From: Thermomonas sp.
Lineage (GTDB): Bacteria; Pseudomonadota; Gammaproteobacteria; Xanthomonadales; Xanthomonadaceae
Length of the DNA: 64,000 nucleotides
Assembly: GCF_029945965.1 (NCBI RefSeq)
Contig: NZ_JAQSDO010000015.1
Coordinates: 620,001 to 684,000 of the forward strand
Reading direction: 5' to 3'
Shown here: positions 32,087 to 42,247 of the stretch, one piece after another
Layout of the letters: every line of letters begins with the position of its first letter
Position numbering within the stretch: the stretch's first letter is position 1
Translations under genes and position numbers: made by a program
The notes under the pieces: model-generated
What the model saw: the letters and a program-made list of their open reading frames with translations, nothing else
Database searches by the model: none
Told to the model about the DNA's origin: nothing

Positions 32087-33795
32087 ACGTGCAGCGGCGC
32101 ATCGTTCGTCGCGGACAACCGGCGAGCATGGATGGTGAGTGGCCGGCACAATGGCCGCCATTGTTACAGCGACTGCATGCTGCGCGTGGTAGTGCTGGTG
32201 CATCACAGGCCATGCCGCGACTGGCCGACTTGCTGCCTTTCGATCTGCTGACCGGCATCGAACAGGCGGTGCTGCTGCTTCAAGACGCCATCAATCGCGA
32301 TGCGCATATCGTGGTGGTCGGCGACTATGACTGCGACGGCGCCACCGCCTGTGCAGTTGGCGTGCGCGGCTTGCGCATGCTCGGCGCGAAGCGCGTGTCG
32401 CATGCGGTGCCCAATCGCATCGTGCATGGCTACGGCATGACGCCGGGACTTGTCGAAGAGCTTGTCGGGCTGGAGCCCGATCTGTTGGTCACTGTCGACC
32501 ATGGCATCGCCTGCCATGCGGGCATTGCAGCCGCGAAGGCGCACGGCTGGCAGGTGCTGGTGACCGACCATCACCTGCCGGGCGCAACCCTACCGACCGC
32601 GGACGCCATCGTTGATCCCAACCAGCCTGGCGATGCATTCCCGAGCAAGGCGCTTGCCGGCGTCGGGGTGATGTTCTACGTGCTGCTGGCGCTGCGCGCG
32701 AAGCGTGGCGTGCAGGCTGATCTGGCTTCATTGCTGGACTTGGTCGCAGTGGGCACCGTGGCCGATATGGTGGCGCTGGATGCCAACAATCGCGCTTTGG
32801 TCGGCGCAGGCCTACGGCGATTGCGTGCAGGGCAGGGTTGCGCCGGCCTGCGTGCATTGATCGAGGTCGCCGGTCGCCACGCTGCAAGTCTGACCACGAC
32901 CGACATTGGTTTCGCCATTGGCCCGCGGATCAATGCGGCGGGCCGCCTGGAGGACATGAGCATCGGCATCGAATGCCTGATCACCGATGATCCGGCACAG
33001 GCTTTGGTCCTGGCGCAGATCCTGCAGTCGATCAACCAGGAGCGCCGGGGTGTGCAGGCCGAAATGCAGGACATGGCCGAAGCACAGATGCCCGGCCTTG
33101 ATGATGCCGCCACTTCGTGTGCCGTGTGCCTGTACGACGCAGATTGGCATCCGGGCGTGGTTGGGCTGGTTGCATCCAAGACCAAGGAACGCCTGCATCG
33201 CCCCGCGATCGCATTCGCGCCGTCCGAACCCGGCAACAGCATGCTGCGCGGCTCGGCGCGTTCCATCCCGGGCTTCCATATCCGCGATGCGCTGGCGCTG
33301 GTCGATGCGCGACATCCTGGGCTGGTCCCGCGTTTTGGCGGGCATGCGATGGCCGCGGGTCTAAGTCTTGAATTCGATGACTTGCCTGCATTCCGCGATG
33401 CATTCCAACAGGTCGCATCCGAATGGCTGACGCCGGACCTGCTCACCGATACCCTGCACAGCGATGGCGAGTTGGCTGCCGATGAATTCGCCATCGAATC
33501 TGCATTGGCCCTGCGCGACGGCGGCCATTGGGGGCAGGGCTACCCCGAACCGATGTTCGATGGCGAGTTCGATGTGCTGGGCTGGCGCATCGTTGGCGAA
33601 CGTCATCTAAAACTCGAGCTCATGCATGACGGTCGCCGACTCAATGCCATCCACTTCGGTGGCTGGAATGGCACGCCACCACCCGCGCGCGTGCACCTGG
33701 CCTATCGCCTCACACCGGACGACTATCGTGGCAAGGATGCGATCCAGTTGATCGTCGTGCATGCGCAGGCGGTCGCTCCCGGCTCAGAGGGCTGA
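32083..33795 (+). CDS. recJ: single-stranded-DNA-specific exonuclease RecJ (GTG start)
   Basis: DHH family: VVVGDYDCDGATACAVGVRGLRMLG...VTVDHGIACHAGI...TDHHLPG. Confidence 0.97.
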   Translation: MNVQRRIVRRGQPASMDGEWPAQWPPLLQRLHAARGSAGASQAMPRLADLLPFDLLTGIEQAVLLLQDAINRDAHIVVVGDYDCDGATACAVGVRGLRMLGAKRVSHAVPNRIVHGYGMTPGLVEELVGLEPDLLVTVDHGIACHAGIAAAKAHGWQVLVTDHHLPGATLPTADAIVDPNQPGDAFPSKALAGVGVMFYVLLALRAKRGVQADLASLLDLVAVGTVADMVALDANNRALVGAGLRRLRAGQGCAGLRALIEVAGRHAASLTTTDIGFAIGPRINAAGRLEDMSIGIECLITDDPAQALVLAQILQSINQERRGVQAEMQDMAEAQMPGLDDAATSCAVCLYDADWHPGVVGLVASKTKERLHRPAIAFAPSEPGNSMLRGSARSIPGFHIRDALALVDARHPGLVPRFGGHAMAAGLSLEFDDLPAFRDAFQQVASEWLTPDLLTDTLHSDGELAADEFAIESALALRDGGHWGQGYPEPMFDGEFDVLGWRIVGERHLKLELMHDGRRLNAIHFGGWNGTPPPARVHLAYRLTPDDYRGKDAIQLIVVHAQAVAPGSEG

Positions 33796-35001
33796 AACCG
33801 GGACAGCCGTGCTGCGAAGCAGATTGTTGTTGCGCTTGCGCTTGAGCCCGAACAACGGGCGCAGGAATCCGACACGACGGATCACGAATTCGTGCAGCAG
33901 CAAGCAACCTGCAATCGTGCCGCCGATCACCAGCGTGGATTCAAGGCCGGCACCGAGCTTCAATGGGATCAGCCAGTAGGCAAGCAGCACGATCAGGCTT
34001 TGATGCAGGATGTACCAGGGATAGACCGCTTCGGTCGCATACGGCAGCCAGCGGAATGGACGGTTGAGCCAGGTAACACCCCAGCCGAAGATCGCGAGCA
34101 GGGCGGTCCACATGTATAGCGCGCGTCCGGCGTGTTCGATACCGTTCCACGGCAATATGGTCAGCCATTCCGGGATATCGTCAGGCAACAGCAGTCCGCG
34201 TCCAACCGCCCGCAAACCCAGCTCCAAGGTGATCCCGAGCAGTGCAATCGGCAACGTCTTCCAGCGCCAACGCGCCACCCGCTGCCAGAAATCCTGTTGG
34301 CGGGAAACCAGATAGCCGAACAGGAACACGCTGGAATACTCCGCGTGCAGGTACCAGTCGCCGGCCAACGCATGGGTTTCCGGGAACCTCGGCATGAGCA
34401 ACTGCAGGTAGCCGAAGAACAACATGGTTGGAAGCAGAATCATCCAGGCCAGGCTGCGATTGGCCAACCATGCCTGCATTCGCTTGCCGATACCGGATTC
34501 AATCATGGGTAGCAGCGCCAGCAAGACCAGCGTGTAATTCCACAGATAGGCCAGGTACCACAGGTGGTTCCAGGTCACGCCATGCGAAGCACCGGTCCAG
34601 CCGCCGTCCGGCCACGGCTTGAGCTGCAGGTAACGCTGCATGAAGTGGACGAACCCGGTCGGTACCGCGCCGTTGCGGACCGCTTCGCAATAGGACTGGA
34701 TCGGCACGATGAAGAGCATGCCGAACACCAGCGGCAACAGCAGGCGCCAGGTCCGGTTCCCTGCAAACCGCAGTGGGCCCCGCGTCGGCTGGTACAGGCC
34801 AATCGCAATTCCCGAGATCGCGAACAGCAAGGGCATCCGCCAGCGGTTGACCACGATCCTGACCCACTCGATCCAGTCATACTGATAGGTGCTGACGATT
34901 TGGAAATCGGAATTCGTCTGGTAAACGCCGCTGGCGTGATACAGGATCAGCAGGGCGAAGGCGAAGACGCGCAGTGCGTCGATGTCGTGGCGGCGTTGCA
35001 T
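33784..35001 (-). CDS. acyltransferase-3 / OpgC-like membrane acyltransferase
   Basis: MQRRHDIDALRVFAFALLILYHASGVYQTNSDF...; multiple TM segments. Confidence 0.85.
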   Translation of the reverse strand: MQRRHDIDALRVFAFALLILYHASGVYQTNSDFQIVSTYQYDWIEWVRIVVNRWRMPLLFAISGIAIGLYQPTRGPLRFAGNRTWRLLLPLVFGMLFIVPIQSYCEAVRNGAVPTGFVHFMQRYLQLKPWPDGGWTGASHGVTWNHLWYLAYLWNYTLVLLALLPMIESGIGKRMQAWLANRSLAWMILLPTMLFFGYLQLLMPRFPETHALAGDWYLHAEYSSVFLFGYLVSRQQDFWQRVARWRWKTLPIALLGITLELGLRAVGRGLLLPDDIPEWLTILPWNGIEHAGRALYMWTALLAIFGWGVTWLNRPFRWLPYATEAVYPWYILHQSLIVLLAYWLIPLKLGAGLESTLVIGGTIAGCLLLHEFVIRRVGFLRPLFGLKRKRNNNLLRSTAVPVSAL

Positions 35002-35225
35002 GGCGCACATTCCTTGCTGGATATGCGTAGAGCCTTGGTTACATCCCATCATCACGCCAGCACGAAGTGACCATCGGATGGGGCGCAGGGACGGGCTGCG
35101 GGATCCGGGGATGAATGGTTGAGCTTGGCCAACCGACTTGCAGTGCTGGCGCCAGCGGTTCGCCCTGTGCAGGCTCGAGAAACCCCATCTGCCGCATCCA
35201 TGCGTTGGCAGGGATAGTCACCTTC

Positions 35226-38180
35226 ATGGAACTCGCCATGCGCCGGATCACCCAGTTCACTGCAAGCGTCTGCTTGATCACCCTTGGCTTCGCCTCGCTC
35301 GTGCCTGCGCAACAGGTATCATCGAATGTGGTGCTGCAACCCCCATTGCTGCAGGTCAGCGGCAAGGTGGATACGCCTGTCAGCCTGCATTCCGCAGACG
35401 TCGGGATCGAGGTCAATGGCGGATTCGCGACCACCACCATGCTGCTTGAGCTTCGCAATCCGAACAATCGAGTCCTGGAAGGCACCCTGCAATTTCCATT
35501 GGGCAGCGGCCAGCAAGTCGTGGGGTTTGCGCTGGATATCGGCGGCGTCTTGCGCGATGCAGTCCCTGTGCCCAAGGCGCGTGGCAGGCAGGTGTTCGAG
35601 AGCATCGAACGCCGCGGCGTGGATCCGGCGCTGCTTGAGCAGACCGCCGGCAACCAGTTCCGACTGCGCATCTACCCGATCCCGGCACATGGTTCACGCC
35701 AGGTGCGACTGGTGATCGAAGAGGCCATGCCGCGCGAAACCGGCGCATGGCGTCTGGCGGTTCCGGTGCAGCTGCTGTCCGGCGCGGATGAATTTTCGTT
35801 GCGTGTACGGGCGAACGGCATATCCAGCGCACCCATCGTGGAGGGCAGCTTTGGTGCATTGCCCTTCACGCACGATGCCCAGGGTTACCAGGCAGTCGTT
35901 CGACGTACCGCGTTCCGCCCACAGGGCGGCTTGTCACTGCGTTTTCCCGCCAGCACCAAACCAATGGCGTACGGAGGCACGCACGACGGCGAGCACTATG
36001 TCCTGGCCGAAGTACCGGTTCCGCAATTCAGTGCATCAAACAGGACGCCGCCATCCAAAATGGGCCTGCTATGGGATGCGTCCGCATCTGCGCGCAAGCG
36101 CGACCGGGACGGTGAATTCATGCTGCTTGATCGCTATTTCAAGGCGATGGGCAATGGCCGCGTGAGCCTGCGCATCCTTCGCGATGTCGGCATGGATGGC
36201 GGCACGTTCGAGATCCGCAACGGCGATTGGGCGCAACTGCGGCGCGTACTGGGAACCACCGTCAACGACGGCGCCAGCGACCTGTCCGATTGGACGCCAG
36301 ACCCCACCATCACCGAATACCTGCTGGTCAGCGATGGCCTTCAGGACTATGGCGACAAGCCATTCCCCGTGCTTGAAAAAAACCAGCACCTGTATGCCAT
36401 CAACTCGGCGGGCGCAGCATCCGATGGGGCTCGCCTGGCCGCACTGGCGGATGCGCGCGGTGGGCGGTTGGTCGCATGGCAAGGCCGAAACGGGCTTGAC
36501 GCGGCAGCGCGTGCATTGCTTGGGCACGGAACCCGCATTGTCACCATGCGCGGCGAGGGCGTAAGCGACCTGCAGGCCGAGTCACGTCATGTGGATGCCG
36601 GTCTGATGAGGATCGCCGGTCGCCTCACCGAGCCGACTGGCGTGATCCGGGTGACCCTGGATGAGTCGGGACATCGGCGTGACATCACGCTGCCGGTTTC
36701 GGCCGCAACGAATGGCGACTACGTCCCGCGGCAGTGGGCGAGATGGCAAATCGCTGCCGATGCGGGCGAGCCTGAGCGCCATCGCGCGGCAATCGCGCGG
36801 CTCGGGCAGCAGTTCTCGATCGTGACCGCAGGCACATCATTGCTGGTGCTGGACGATATCGCCGATTACGTGCGCTACGACATTGCGCCACCCGCTGATC
36901 TGCGCGCTGATGTCGCACGCCTGCAGGCAGAGCAGGGCAAACGACGTGATGCGTCACGCAGCGAGCGGCTGGATGCGGTCGCCAATGCTTTCGCGGAACG
37001 GCTTGTCTGGTGGAAGACGTCATTCCCGAAGGATCGACAAGCGGCCCAGAAGGTCAGGGACAAGGCTAGGTCAGAGTCAGATTCGACCACGCTGGGCAGC
37101 GTGACGGTCACTGCCGATGTGGCGCAGCCTGCAATGGCAATGGCACCACCACCTTCTCCTGCTCTCGCCGCCGAACGGGGTGCATCTGAAGGATTCGCCC
37201 GGAATCAGGCCAGCGTGGCACTACTTGCGCCAGGTGTTGTACACAAGGCCGCGAAAGCAGAAGGCGAGACTGTCGCCACCATTCGCTTGCAGGCGTGGGC
37301 TCCAGATTCCCCTTATGCCAAGCGCTTGCGTGCGGCCCCGGCTGACCAGATCTACGCCCTGTACCTGGACGAGCGCGACAGTCACGTGGACAGCACGGCG
37401 TTCTATCTCGACGTTGCTGACTTGCTGTTGCAGAAGGAACGCCGTGTCGAAGCGATGCGGGTGTTGTCGAACCTCGCCGAACTCGATCTGGACAATCGGC
37501 ATGTGCTGCGCGTGCTCGGCTATCGGCTGATGCAGGCCAAGCAATGGGCGCTCGCCGTACAGACATTCCGGCAAGTACTCGGCATGGCCGAAGAAGAGCC
37601 GCAGAGCGGTCGTGATCTTGCGCTGGCGTTGGCGGCATCCGGGCAGCGCCAGCAGGCGATCGAACAGTTGTACGACGTGGCATCAGGGGAATGGGACAGC
37701 CGCTTCAATGGCATCCCTGCAATCGCGCTGAACGAAATGAACGCGATCATCGCGACCAGTCCGAAGCCGCTGGACACCAGCTTCATCGATCGTCGCCTGC
37801 TGCAGAACATGCCGCTGGATCTTCGCGTCGCGTTGTCATGGGACAGCGACAACAGCGACATGGACCTGTGGGTGACCGATCCGAACGGTGAGAAGTGCTA
37901 CTACAGCAACAAGCTTACCTACCAGGGTGGGTTGATCTCGAATGACTTCACCGGCGGCTATGGCCCGGAGGAATTCGTGCTGCGCGATGCAAAGCCGGGG
38001 CTGTACCGGGTCGAGGCGCATTATTTCGGCGACCGACAGCAGATCGTGACCGGTGCCACCACGCTCACTCTTTCGCTCAGCACCGGCTGGGGCACGCCTC
38101 GCCAGCAGGACCGCACGGTCACGCTGAGGCTGTCGGGCAAGGATGAATCCGTGCTGGTCGGCGAATTCGAGGTGGAATGA
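35226..38180 (+). CDS. large secreted VIT-domain / vWA-like / DUF2135-type protein
   Basis: Signal MELAMRRITQFTASVCLITLGFASLVPAQ; VIT-like NGGFATTTMLLELRNPNNRVLEGTLQFPL; DxSxS-like WDASASA; TPR-like region; C-terminal WDSDNSDMDLWVTDPNGEKCYYSNKLTYQGGLISNDFTGGYGPEEFVLRDAKPGLYRVEAHYFG. Confidence 0.8.
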   Translation: MELAMRRITQFTASVCLITLGFASLVPAQQVSSNVVLQPPLLQVSGKVDTPVSLHSADVGIEVNGGFATTTMLLELRNPNNRVLEGTLQFPLGSGQQVVGFALDIGGVLRDAVPVPKARGRQVFESIERRGVDPALLEQTAGNQFRLRIYPIPAHGSRQVRLVIEEAMPRETGAWRLAVPVQLLSGADEFSLRVRANGISSAPIVEGSFGALPFTHDAQGYQAVVRRTAFRPQGGLSLRFPASTKPMAYGGTHDGEHYVLAEVPVPQFSASNRTPPSKMGLLWDASASARKRDRDGEFMLLDRYFKAMGNGRVSLRILRDVGMDGGTFEIRNGDWAQLRRVLGTTVNDGASDLSDWTPDPTITEYLLVSDGLQDYGDKPFPVLEKNQHLYAINSAGAASDGARLAALADARGGRLVAWQGRNGLDAAARALLGHGTRIVTMRGEGVSDLQAESRHVDAGLMRIAGRLTEPTGVIRVTLDESGHRRDITLPVSAATNGDYVPRQWARWQIAADAGEPERHRAAIARLGQQFSIVTAGTSLLVLDDIADYVRYDIAPPADLRADVARLQAEQGKRRDASRSERLDAVANAFAERLVWWKTSFPKDRQAAQKVRDKARSESDSTTLGSVTVTADVAQPAMAMAPPPSPALAAERGASEGFARNQASVALLAPGVVHKAAKAEGETVATIRLQAWAPDSPYAKRLRAAPADQIYALYLDERDSHVDSTAFYLDVADLLLQKERRVEAMRVLSNLAELDLDNRHVLRVLGYRLMQAKQWALAVQTFRQVLGMAEEEPQSGRDLALALAASGQRQQAIEQLYDVASGEWDSRFNGIPAIALNEMNAIIATSPKPLDTSFIDRRLLQNMPLDLRVALSWDSDNSDMDLWVTDPNGEKCYYSNKLTYQGGLISNDFTGGYGPEEFVLRDAKPGLYRVEAHYFGDRQQIVTGATTLTLSLSTGWGTPRQQDRTVTLRLSGKDESVLVGEFEVE

Positions 38181-38288
38181 CGCGGACTCTGCGAGGAAAC
38201 GAAAGACCGTCAGCGGCTAGCCAACTTTTTGGCCAGCGTCGGGCGACTGCTAGAATCGGCGGTCTTTCGTCGCAACAAGTCCCTACCC

Positions 38289-39417
38289 ATGATCGAACTC
38301 AATCCCATCCGAGCCCGCATCGCCGATCTGATTGGTCGGCTCGATTCGCTCCGGGGGTTTCTTTGACTACGATGCCAAGCGCGAGCGCCTGGAAGAAGTA
38401 GAACGCGAACTCGAGAATCCGGACGTCTGGAACGATTCCGAACGTGCACAGGCGCTGGGGCGGGAACGTTCGATGCTGGACAAGACCGTCAACGGCATCT
38501 GCGAACTTACCGACGGCCTTGCTGGCGGTAATGAACTGCTGGAACTTGCCGAAATGGAAGACGACGAGGAAACCGCGCTGGCCGTGGTCACCGATGTCGA
38601 TCGGCTCGAGAAGGGCGTTGAGGAAATCGAGTTCCAGCGGATGTTCTCCGGCAAGATGGACACCGCCAATGCATTCGTCGACATCCAGGCCGGCGCCGGT
38701 GGCACCGAGGCGCAGGACTGGGCCGAAATGCTGCTGCGCATGTACCTGCGCTGGTGCGAGTCACGCGGCTGGAAGACCGAACTGATGGAAGCCAGCGGCG
38801 GCGACGTGGCCGGCATCAAGTCGGCCACTTTCCGCGTCGAGGGCGAGTACGCCTACGGCTGGCTGAAGACCGAGATCGGCGTGCATCGTCTGGTGCGCAA
38901 GTCGCCGTTCGATTCCGACAACCGCCGCCACACCAGTTTCACCAGCGTATTCGTGTCGCCGGAAGTGGATGACGACATCGAAATCGACATCAACCCGGCC
39001 GACCTGCGCACCGACGTGTATCGCTCGTCCGGCGCCGGCGGCCAGCACGTCAACAAGACCGAGTCAGCGGTGCGCATCACCCACATTCCGACCAATACGG
39101 TCGCGGCCTGCCAGACCGGCCGCAGCCAGCACCAGAACCGCGACACCGCGATGAAGATGCTGATGGCCAAGCTCTATGAGTTGGAGGTGCAGAAGCGCAA
39201 CGTCGAGAGGGACGCGCTGGAAGCCACCAAGTCCGACATCGGCTGGGGCAGCCAGATCCGTAACTACGTGCTCGACCAGAGCCGGATCAAGGACCTGCGC
39301 ACCGGCATCGAGCGTACCGATACCCAGAAAGTGCTGGATGGCGACCTCGACGAATTCGTGGAAGCGAGCCTGAAATCGGGGCTGGAGGCTGGCTCGAAAC
39401 GCAGCGATGCGGCCTGA
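38289..39417 (+). CDS. prfB: peptide chain release factor 2, with in-frame TGA at 38364 read by +1 programmed frameshift
   Basis: Zero frame [25 protein letters not shown] then +1 frame [22 protein letters not shown]...; site CGGGGGTTTCTTTGAC; SPF and GGQ motifs present. Confidence 0.96.
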
Positions 39418-39459
39418 GGCCGCAACATTGCCACGCGGGTCCAGTCCCGCCACACGTCC

Positions 39460-39516
39460 GTAGAGCGGGGCTTGCCCCGCTGCAATCGCGAACAAGCCGG
39501 GCAAGCCCGGCTCTAC
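39460..39516. repeat. Inverted pair of GTAG-type REP-like palindromes
   Basis: + strand GTAG-AGCGGGGC-TT-GCCCCGCT and - strand GTAG-AGCCGGGC-TT-GCCCGGCT, separated by about 13 nt. Confidence 0.75.
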
Positions 39517-39535
39517 AACAGCCGAGCCTCCCGCC

Positions 39536-41050
39536 ATGACACACCAAACGCCAGTCCAGCACACCGACGAAAACCACCTGATCGCCGAACGCCGCGCCAA
39601 GCTTGCTGTGCTGCGCGAGCAGGGGGTTGCCTTCCCGAACGACTTCCGCCGCGCCGATTACGTGCAGGACCTGCAAGACGCTTATGCGGACGTCGAGCAA
39701 TGGACGGGCGAAGCGCTGGAGGCTGAGAACAAGCGGGTCACGATCGCCGGGCGGTTGCTGGCCAAGCGCGTCATGGGCAAGGCCGCGTTCGCCCAGATCC
39801 AGGACATGACCGGCCGCATCCAGTTGTTCCTGCAAGGCAGCGCACTCGGCGATGCCTACGACGCATTCAAGGGCTGGGACGTGGGCGACATCGTGGCTGC
39901 CGAAGGCACGTTGATGCGCACCAAGACCGGCGAACTGTCGGTTCGCGCCGACACCCTGCGCCTGCTGGTCAAGTCGCTGCGGCCGCTGCCGGACAAATGG
40001 CACGGATTGGCCGACGTCGAGCAGCGCTACCGGCAGCGCTATGTCGATTTGATCGTCAGTCCCGAGGCGCGCGACGTGTTCATTGCGCGCTCGCGGATCG
40101 TGTCCGGCATGCGCCGCTGGCTGGATGCGCGCCGCTTCCTGGAAGTGGAAACGCCGATGATGCATTACATCGCCGGCGGCGCCACCGCGCGTCCGTTCAC
40201 CACTCATCACAATGCGCTTGACCTCGACCTGTTCCTGCGCGTCGCGCCCGAGCTTTACCTCAAGCGGCTGGTCGTTGGCGGGTTCGAGCGCGTGTACGAG
40301 ATCAACCGCAATTTCCGCAACGAAGGCGTGTCCACCCGGCATAACCCCGAATTCACGATGCTCGAGTTGTACGAGGCCTACGTCAGCTACACCGAGGTCA
40401 TGGACCTGACCGAGGGCATGATCCGCGACGTTGCTGCCGAGGCGATGGGCAAGCTGCAGTTCAATTGGGACGGACAGGTCATAGACTTGGCGCCAGCGTT
40501 CCGCCGCTGGAAGCTGGAAGAAGCCGTGCGCGAATTGAACCCGGACATCTCGGTGGCCGATTGCCGCGACCGCGAGGCGCTGGCCGTGCACTGCAAGCGC
40601 CACGGTGTGCATGTGAAGTCGGGCTATGGCTGGGGCAAGCTGCTGCTGGAGATCTTCGAGAAGACGGTGGAAGCCGGGCTGGTGCAGCCGACCTTCATCA
40701 CCCACTATCCGGTCGAAGTCTCGCCGCTGGCGCGTGAATCCGACAGCGAACCCGGCATCACCGACCGCTTCGAGTTGTTCGTCGGCGGCAAGGAGCTTGC
40801 CAATGGGTTTTCCGAGCTCAACGATCCCGAAGACCAGGCCGCGCGTTTCCGCGCACAGGTCGATGCGAAGGAGGGCGGCGACGACGAAGCCATGCATTTC
40901 GATGCCGACTACATCCGGGCGCTCGAAGTCGGCCTGCCGCCGACCGGTGGCCTGGGTGTCGGCATCGACCGGCTGGTTATGCTGCTGACCGGCTCAAGTT
41001 CGATCCGAGACGTGTTGTTGTTCCCATACATGCGGCCTGAACCCGGTTGA
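39536..41050 (+). CDS. lysS: lysyl-tRNA synthetase (class II)
   Basis: [37 protein letters not shown]...; class II motifs ([18 protein letters not shown]). Confidence 0.98.
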   Translation: MTHQTPVQHTDENHLIAERRAKLAVLREQGVAFPNDFRRADYVQDLQDAYADVEQWTGEALEAENKRVTIAGRLLAKRVMGKAAFAQIQDMTGRIQLFLQGSALGDAYDAFKGWDVGDIVAAEGTLMRTKTGELSVRADTLRLLVKSLRPLPDKWHGLADVEQRYRQRYVDLIVSPEARDVFIARSRIVSGMRRWLDARRFLEVETPMMHYIAGGATARPFTTHHNALDLDLFLRVAPELYLKRLVVGGFERVYEINRNFRNEGVSTRHNPEFTMLELYEAYVSYTEVMDLTEGMIRDVAAEAMGKLQFNWDGQVIDLAPAFRRWKLEEAVRELNPDISVADCRDREALAVHCKRHGVHVKSGYGWGKLLLEIFEKTVEAGLVQPTFITHYPVEVSPLARESDSEPGITDRFELFVGGKELANGFSELNDPEDQAARFRAQVDAKEGGDDEAMHFDADYIRALEVGLPPTGGLGVGIDRLVMLLTGSSSIRDVLLFPYMRPEPG

Positions 41051-41180
41051 CCAAATGGCCTGGACCGATGGTGCATTCCGTTTGCATGGACAAGGCCAAG
41101 GGCTTGCCTTTCTACGGTTTTGCGCTGAGCATGGCTGCAAGCCTTGGGCGCTTGCCCCCTCCTGACGAAAGGAACGGTGC

Positions 41181-42239
41181 ATGGATATCGTGATTGTCGA
41201 TGACCAGCCTTCTGCGCGGACCCTGCTCCGGCATATCGTGGAGGACATCGGGCCCACCCTTGTCGTGCACGATTTCGGCGAGCCGGAAGTCGCATTGTCC
41301 TGGTGCCTGAACAACCCGTCGGACCTGGTGTTGTTGGACTACCGTATGCCCGGCATGGACGGGCTCGAATTCGCCCGTGCATTCCGCCGCCCGTTGCAGC
41401 ACCGGGACGTTCCAATCGTGCTGGTGACCGTGGTTGGCGACGAGCCAGTTCGGCAGGCCGCACTGGACGCTGGAGTCATCGATTTTCTGGTCAAGCCGAT
41501 CCGCCCGCGTGAGCTGCGCTCACGTTGCAGAAATCTGCTGCAACTGCGACAACAGACGGAGTCCGTCAAGCAGCGTGCGCTGTCCCTTGAACAGCGTCTG
41601 TTAGCGAGCATGCACGAAGTGGAAGAGCGCGAACGCGAAACCCTGACCCGGTTGGCACGCGCGATCGAATACCGGGATACCGGCACCAGCGCGTATCTGG
41701 AGCGCATGGCGAGGATTGCCGGGCTGATCGCCGAGCAGCTAGGGTTGCCGGAAGACGAGGCCCGGATGGTGGAAATGGCGGCGCCCTTGCATGATATCGG
41801 CAAGATCGCGATTCCGGACGCAATCCTGCTCAAGCCCGGCCCGTTGACCGAAGTGGAGATCGCGGTGATGCGCCAGCATCCACGCATCGGCCATGAGCTG
41901 CTTTCCGACAGCCAGAACCGTTTCATACAGGCTGGCGCGTCGATTGCCCTGCGCCATCACGAGCGCTATGACGGCACCGGATACCCGGACGGGCTAGCTG
42001 GCGAGAACATCCCGCTGGAAGCGCGAATCGTGGCTGTTGCCGACGTTTTAGATGCCTTGCTTTCGCCACGCCCGTACAAACCAGCCTGGGACATCGAGGC
42101 GGCGTTGGACTACATTCGTTCCCAACGCGGCCGCCATTTTGATCCGCGTTGCGTGGATGCCCTGCTGGACTCCCAAGAGCGCCTACACGAGATCTGTCGA
42201 CGTTTCTCGAATACGGCCAGACGCCCTGGCATCGCTTGA
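41181..42239 (+). CDS. rpfG: RpfG-type two-component response regulator with HD-GYP domain
   Basis: REC (LVLLDYRMPGMDGLEFARAF) and HD-GYP (HDIGKIAIPDAILLKPGPL...HHERYDGTGYPDGLAGENIPLEARIVAVADVLDAL); 8 nt upstream of rpfC. Confidence 0.95.
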   Translation: MDIVIVDDQPSARTLLRHIVEDIGPTLVVHDFGEPEVALSWCLNNPSDLVLLDYRMPGMDGLEFARAFRRPLQHRDVPIVLVTVVGDEPVRQAALDAGVIDFLVKPIRPRELRSRCRNLLQLRQQTESVKQRALSLEQRLLASMHEVEERERETLTRLARAIEYRDTGTSAYLERMARIAGLIAEQLGLPEDEARMVEMAAPLHDIGKIAIPDAILLKPGPLTEVEIAVMRQHPRIGHELLSDSQNRFIQAGASIALRHHERYDGTGYPDGLAGENIPLEARIVAVADVLDALLSPRPYKPAWDIEAALDYIRSQRGRHFDPRCVDALLDSQERLHEICRRFSNTARRPGIA

Positions 42240-42247
42240 TCCGGCGT

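Noticed and set aside
39287-40897. 536-aa minus-strand ORF opposite lysS
   Set aside because: Shadow ORF; LysS is clear on the plus strand.
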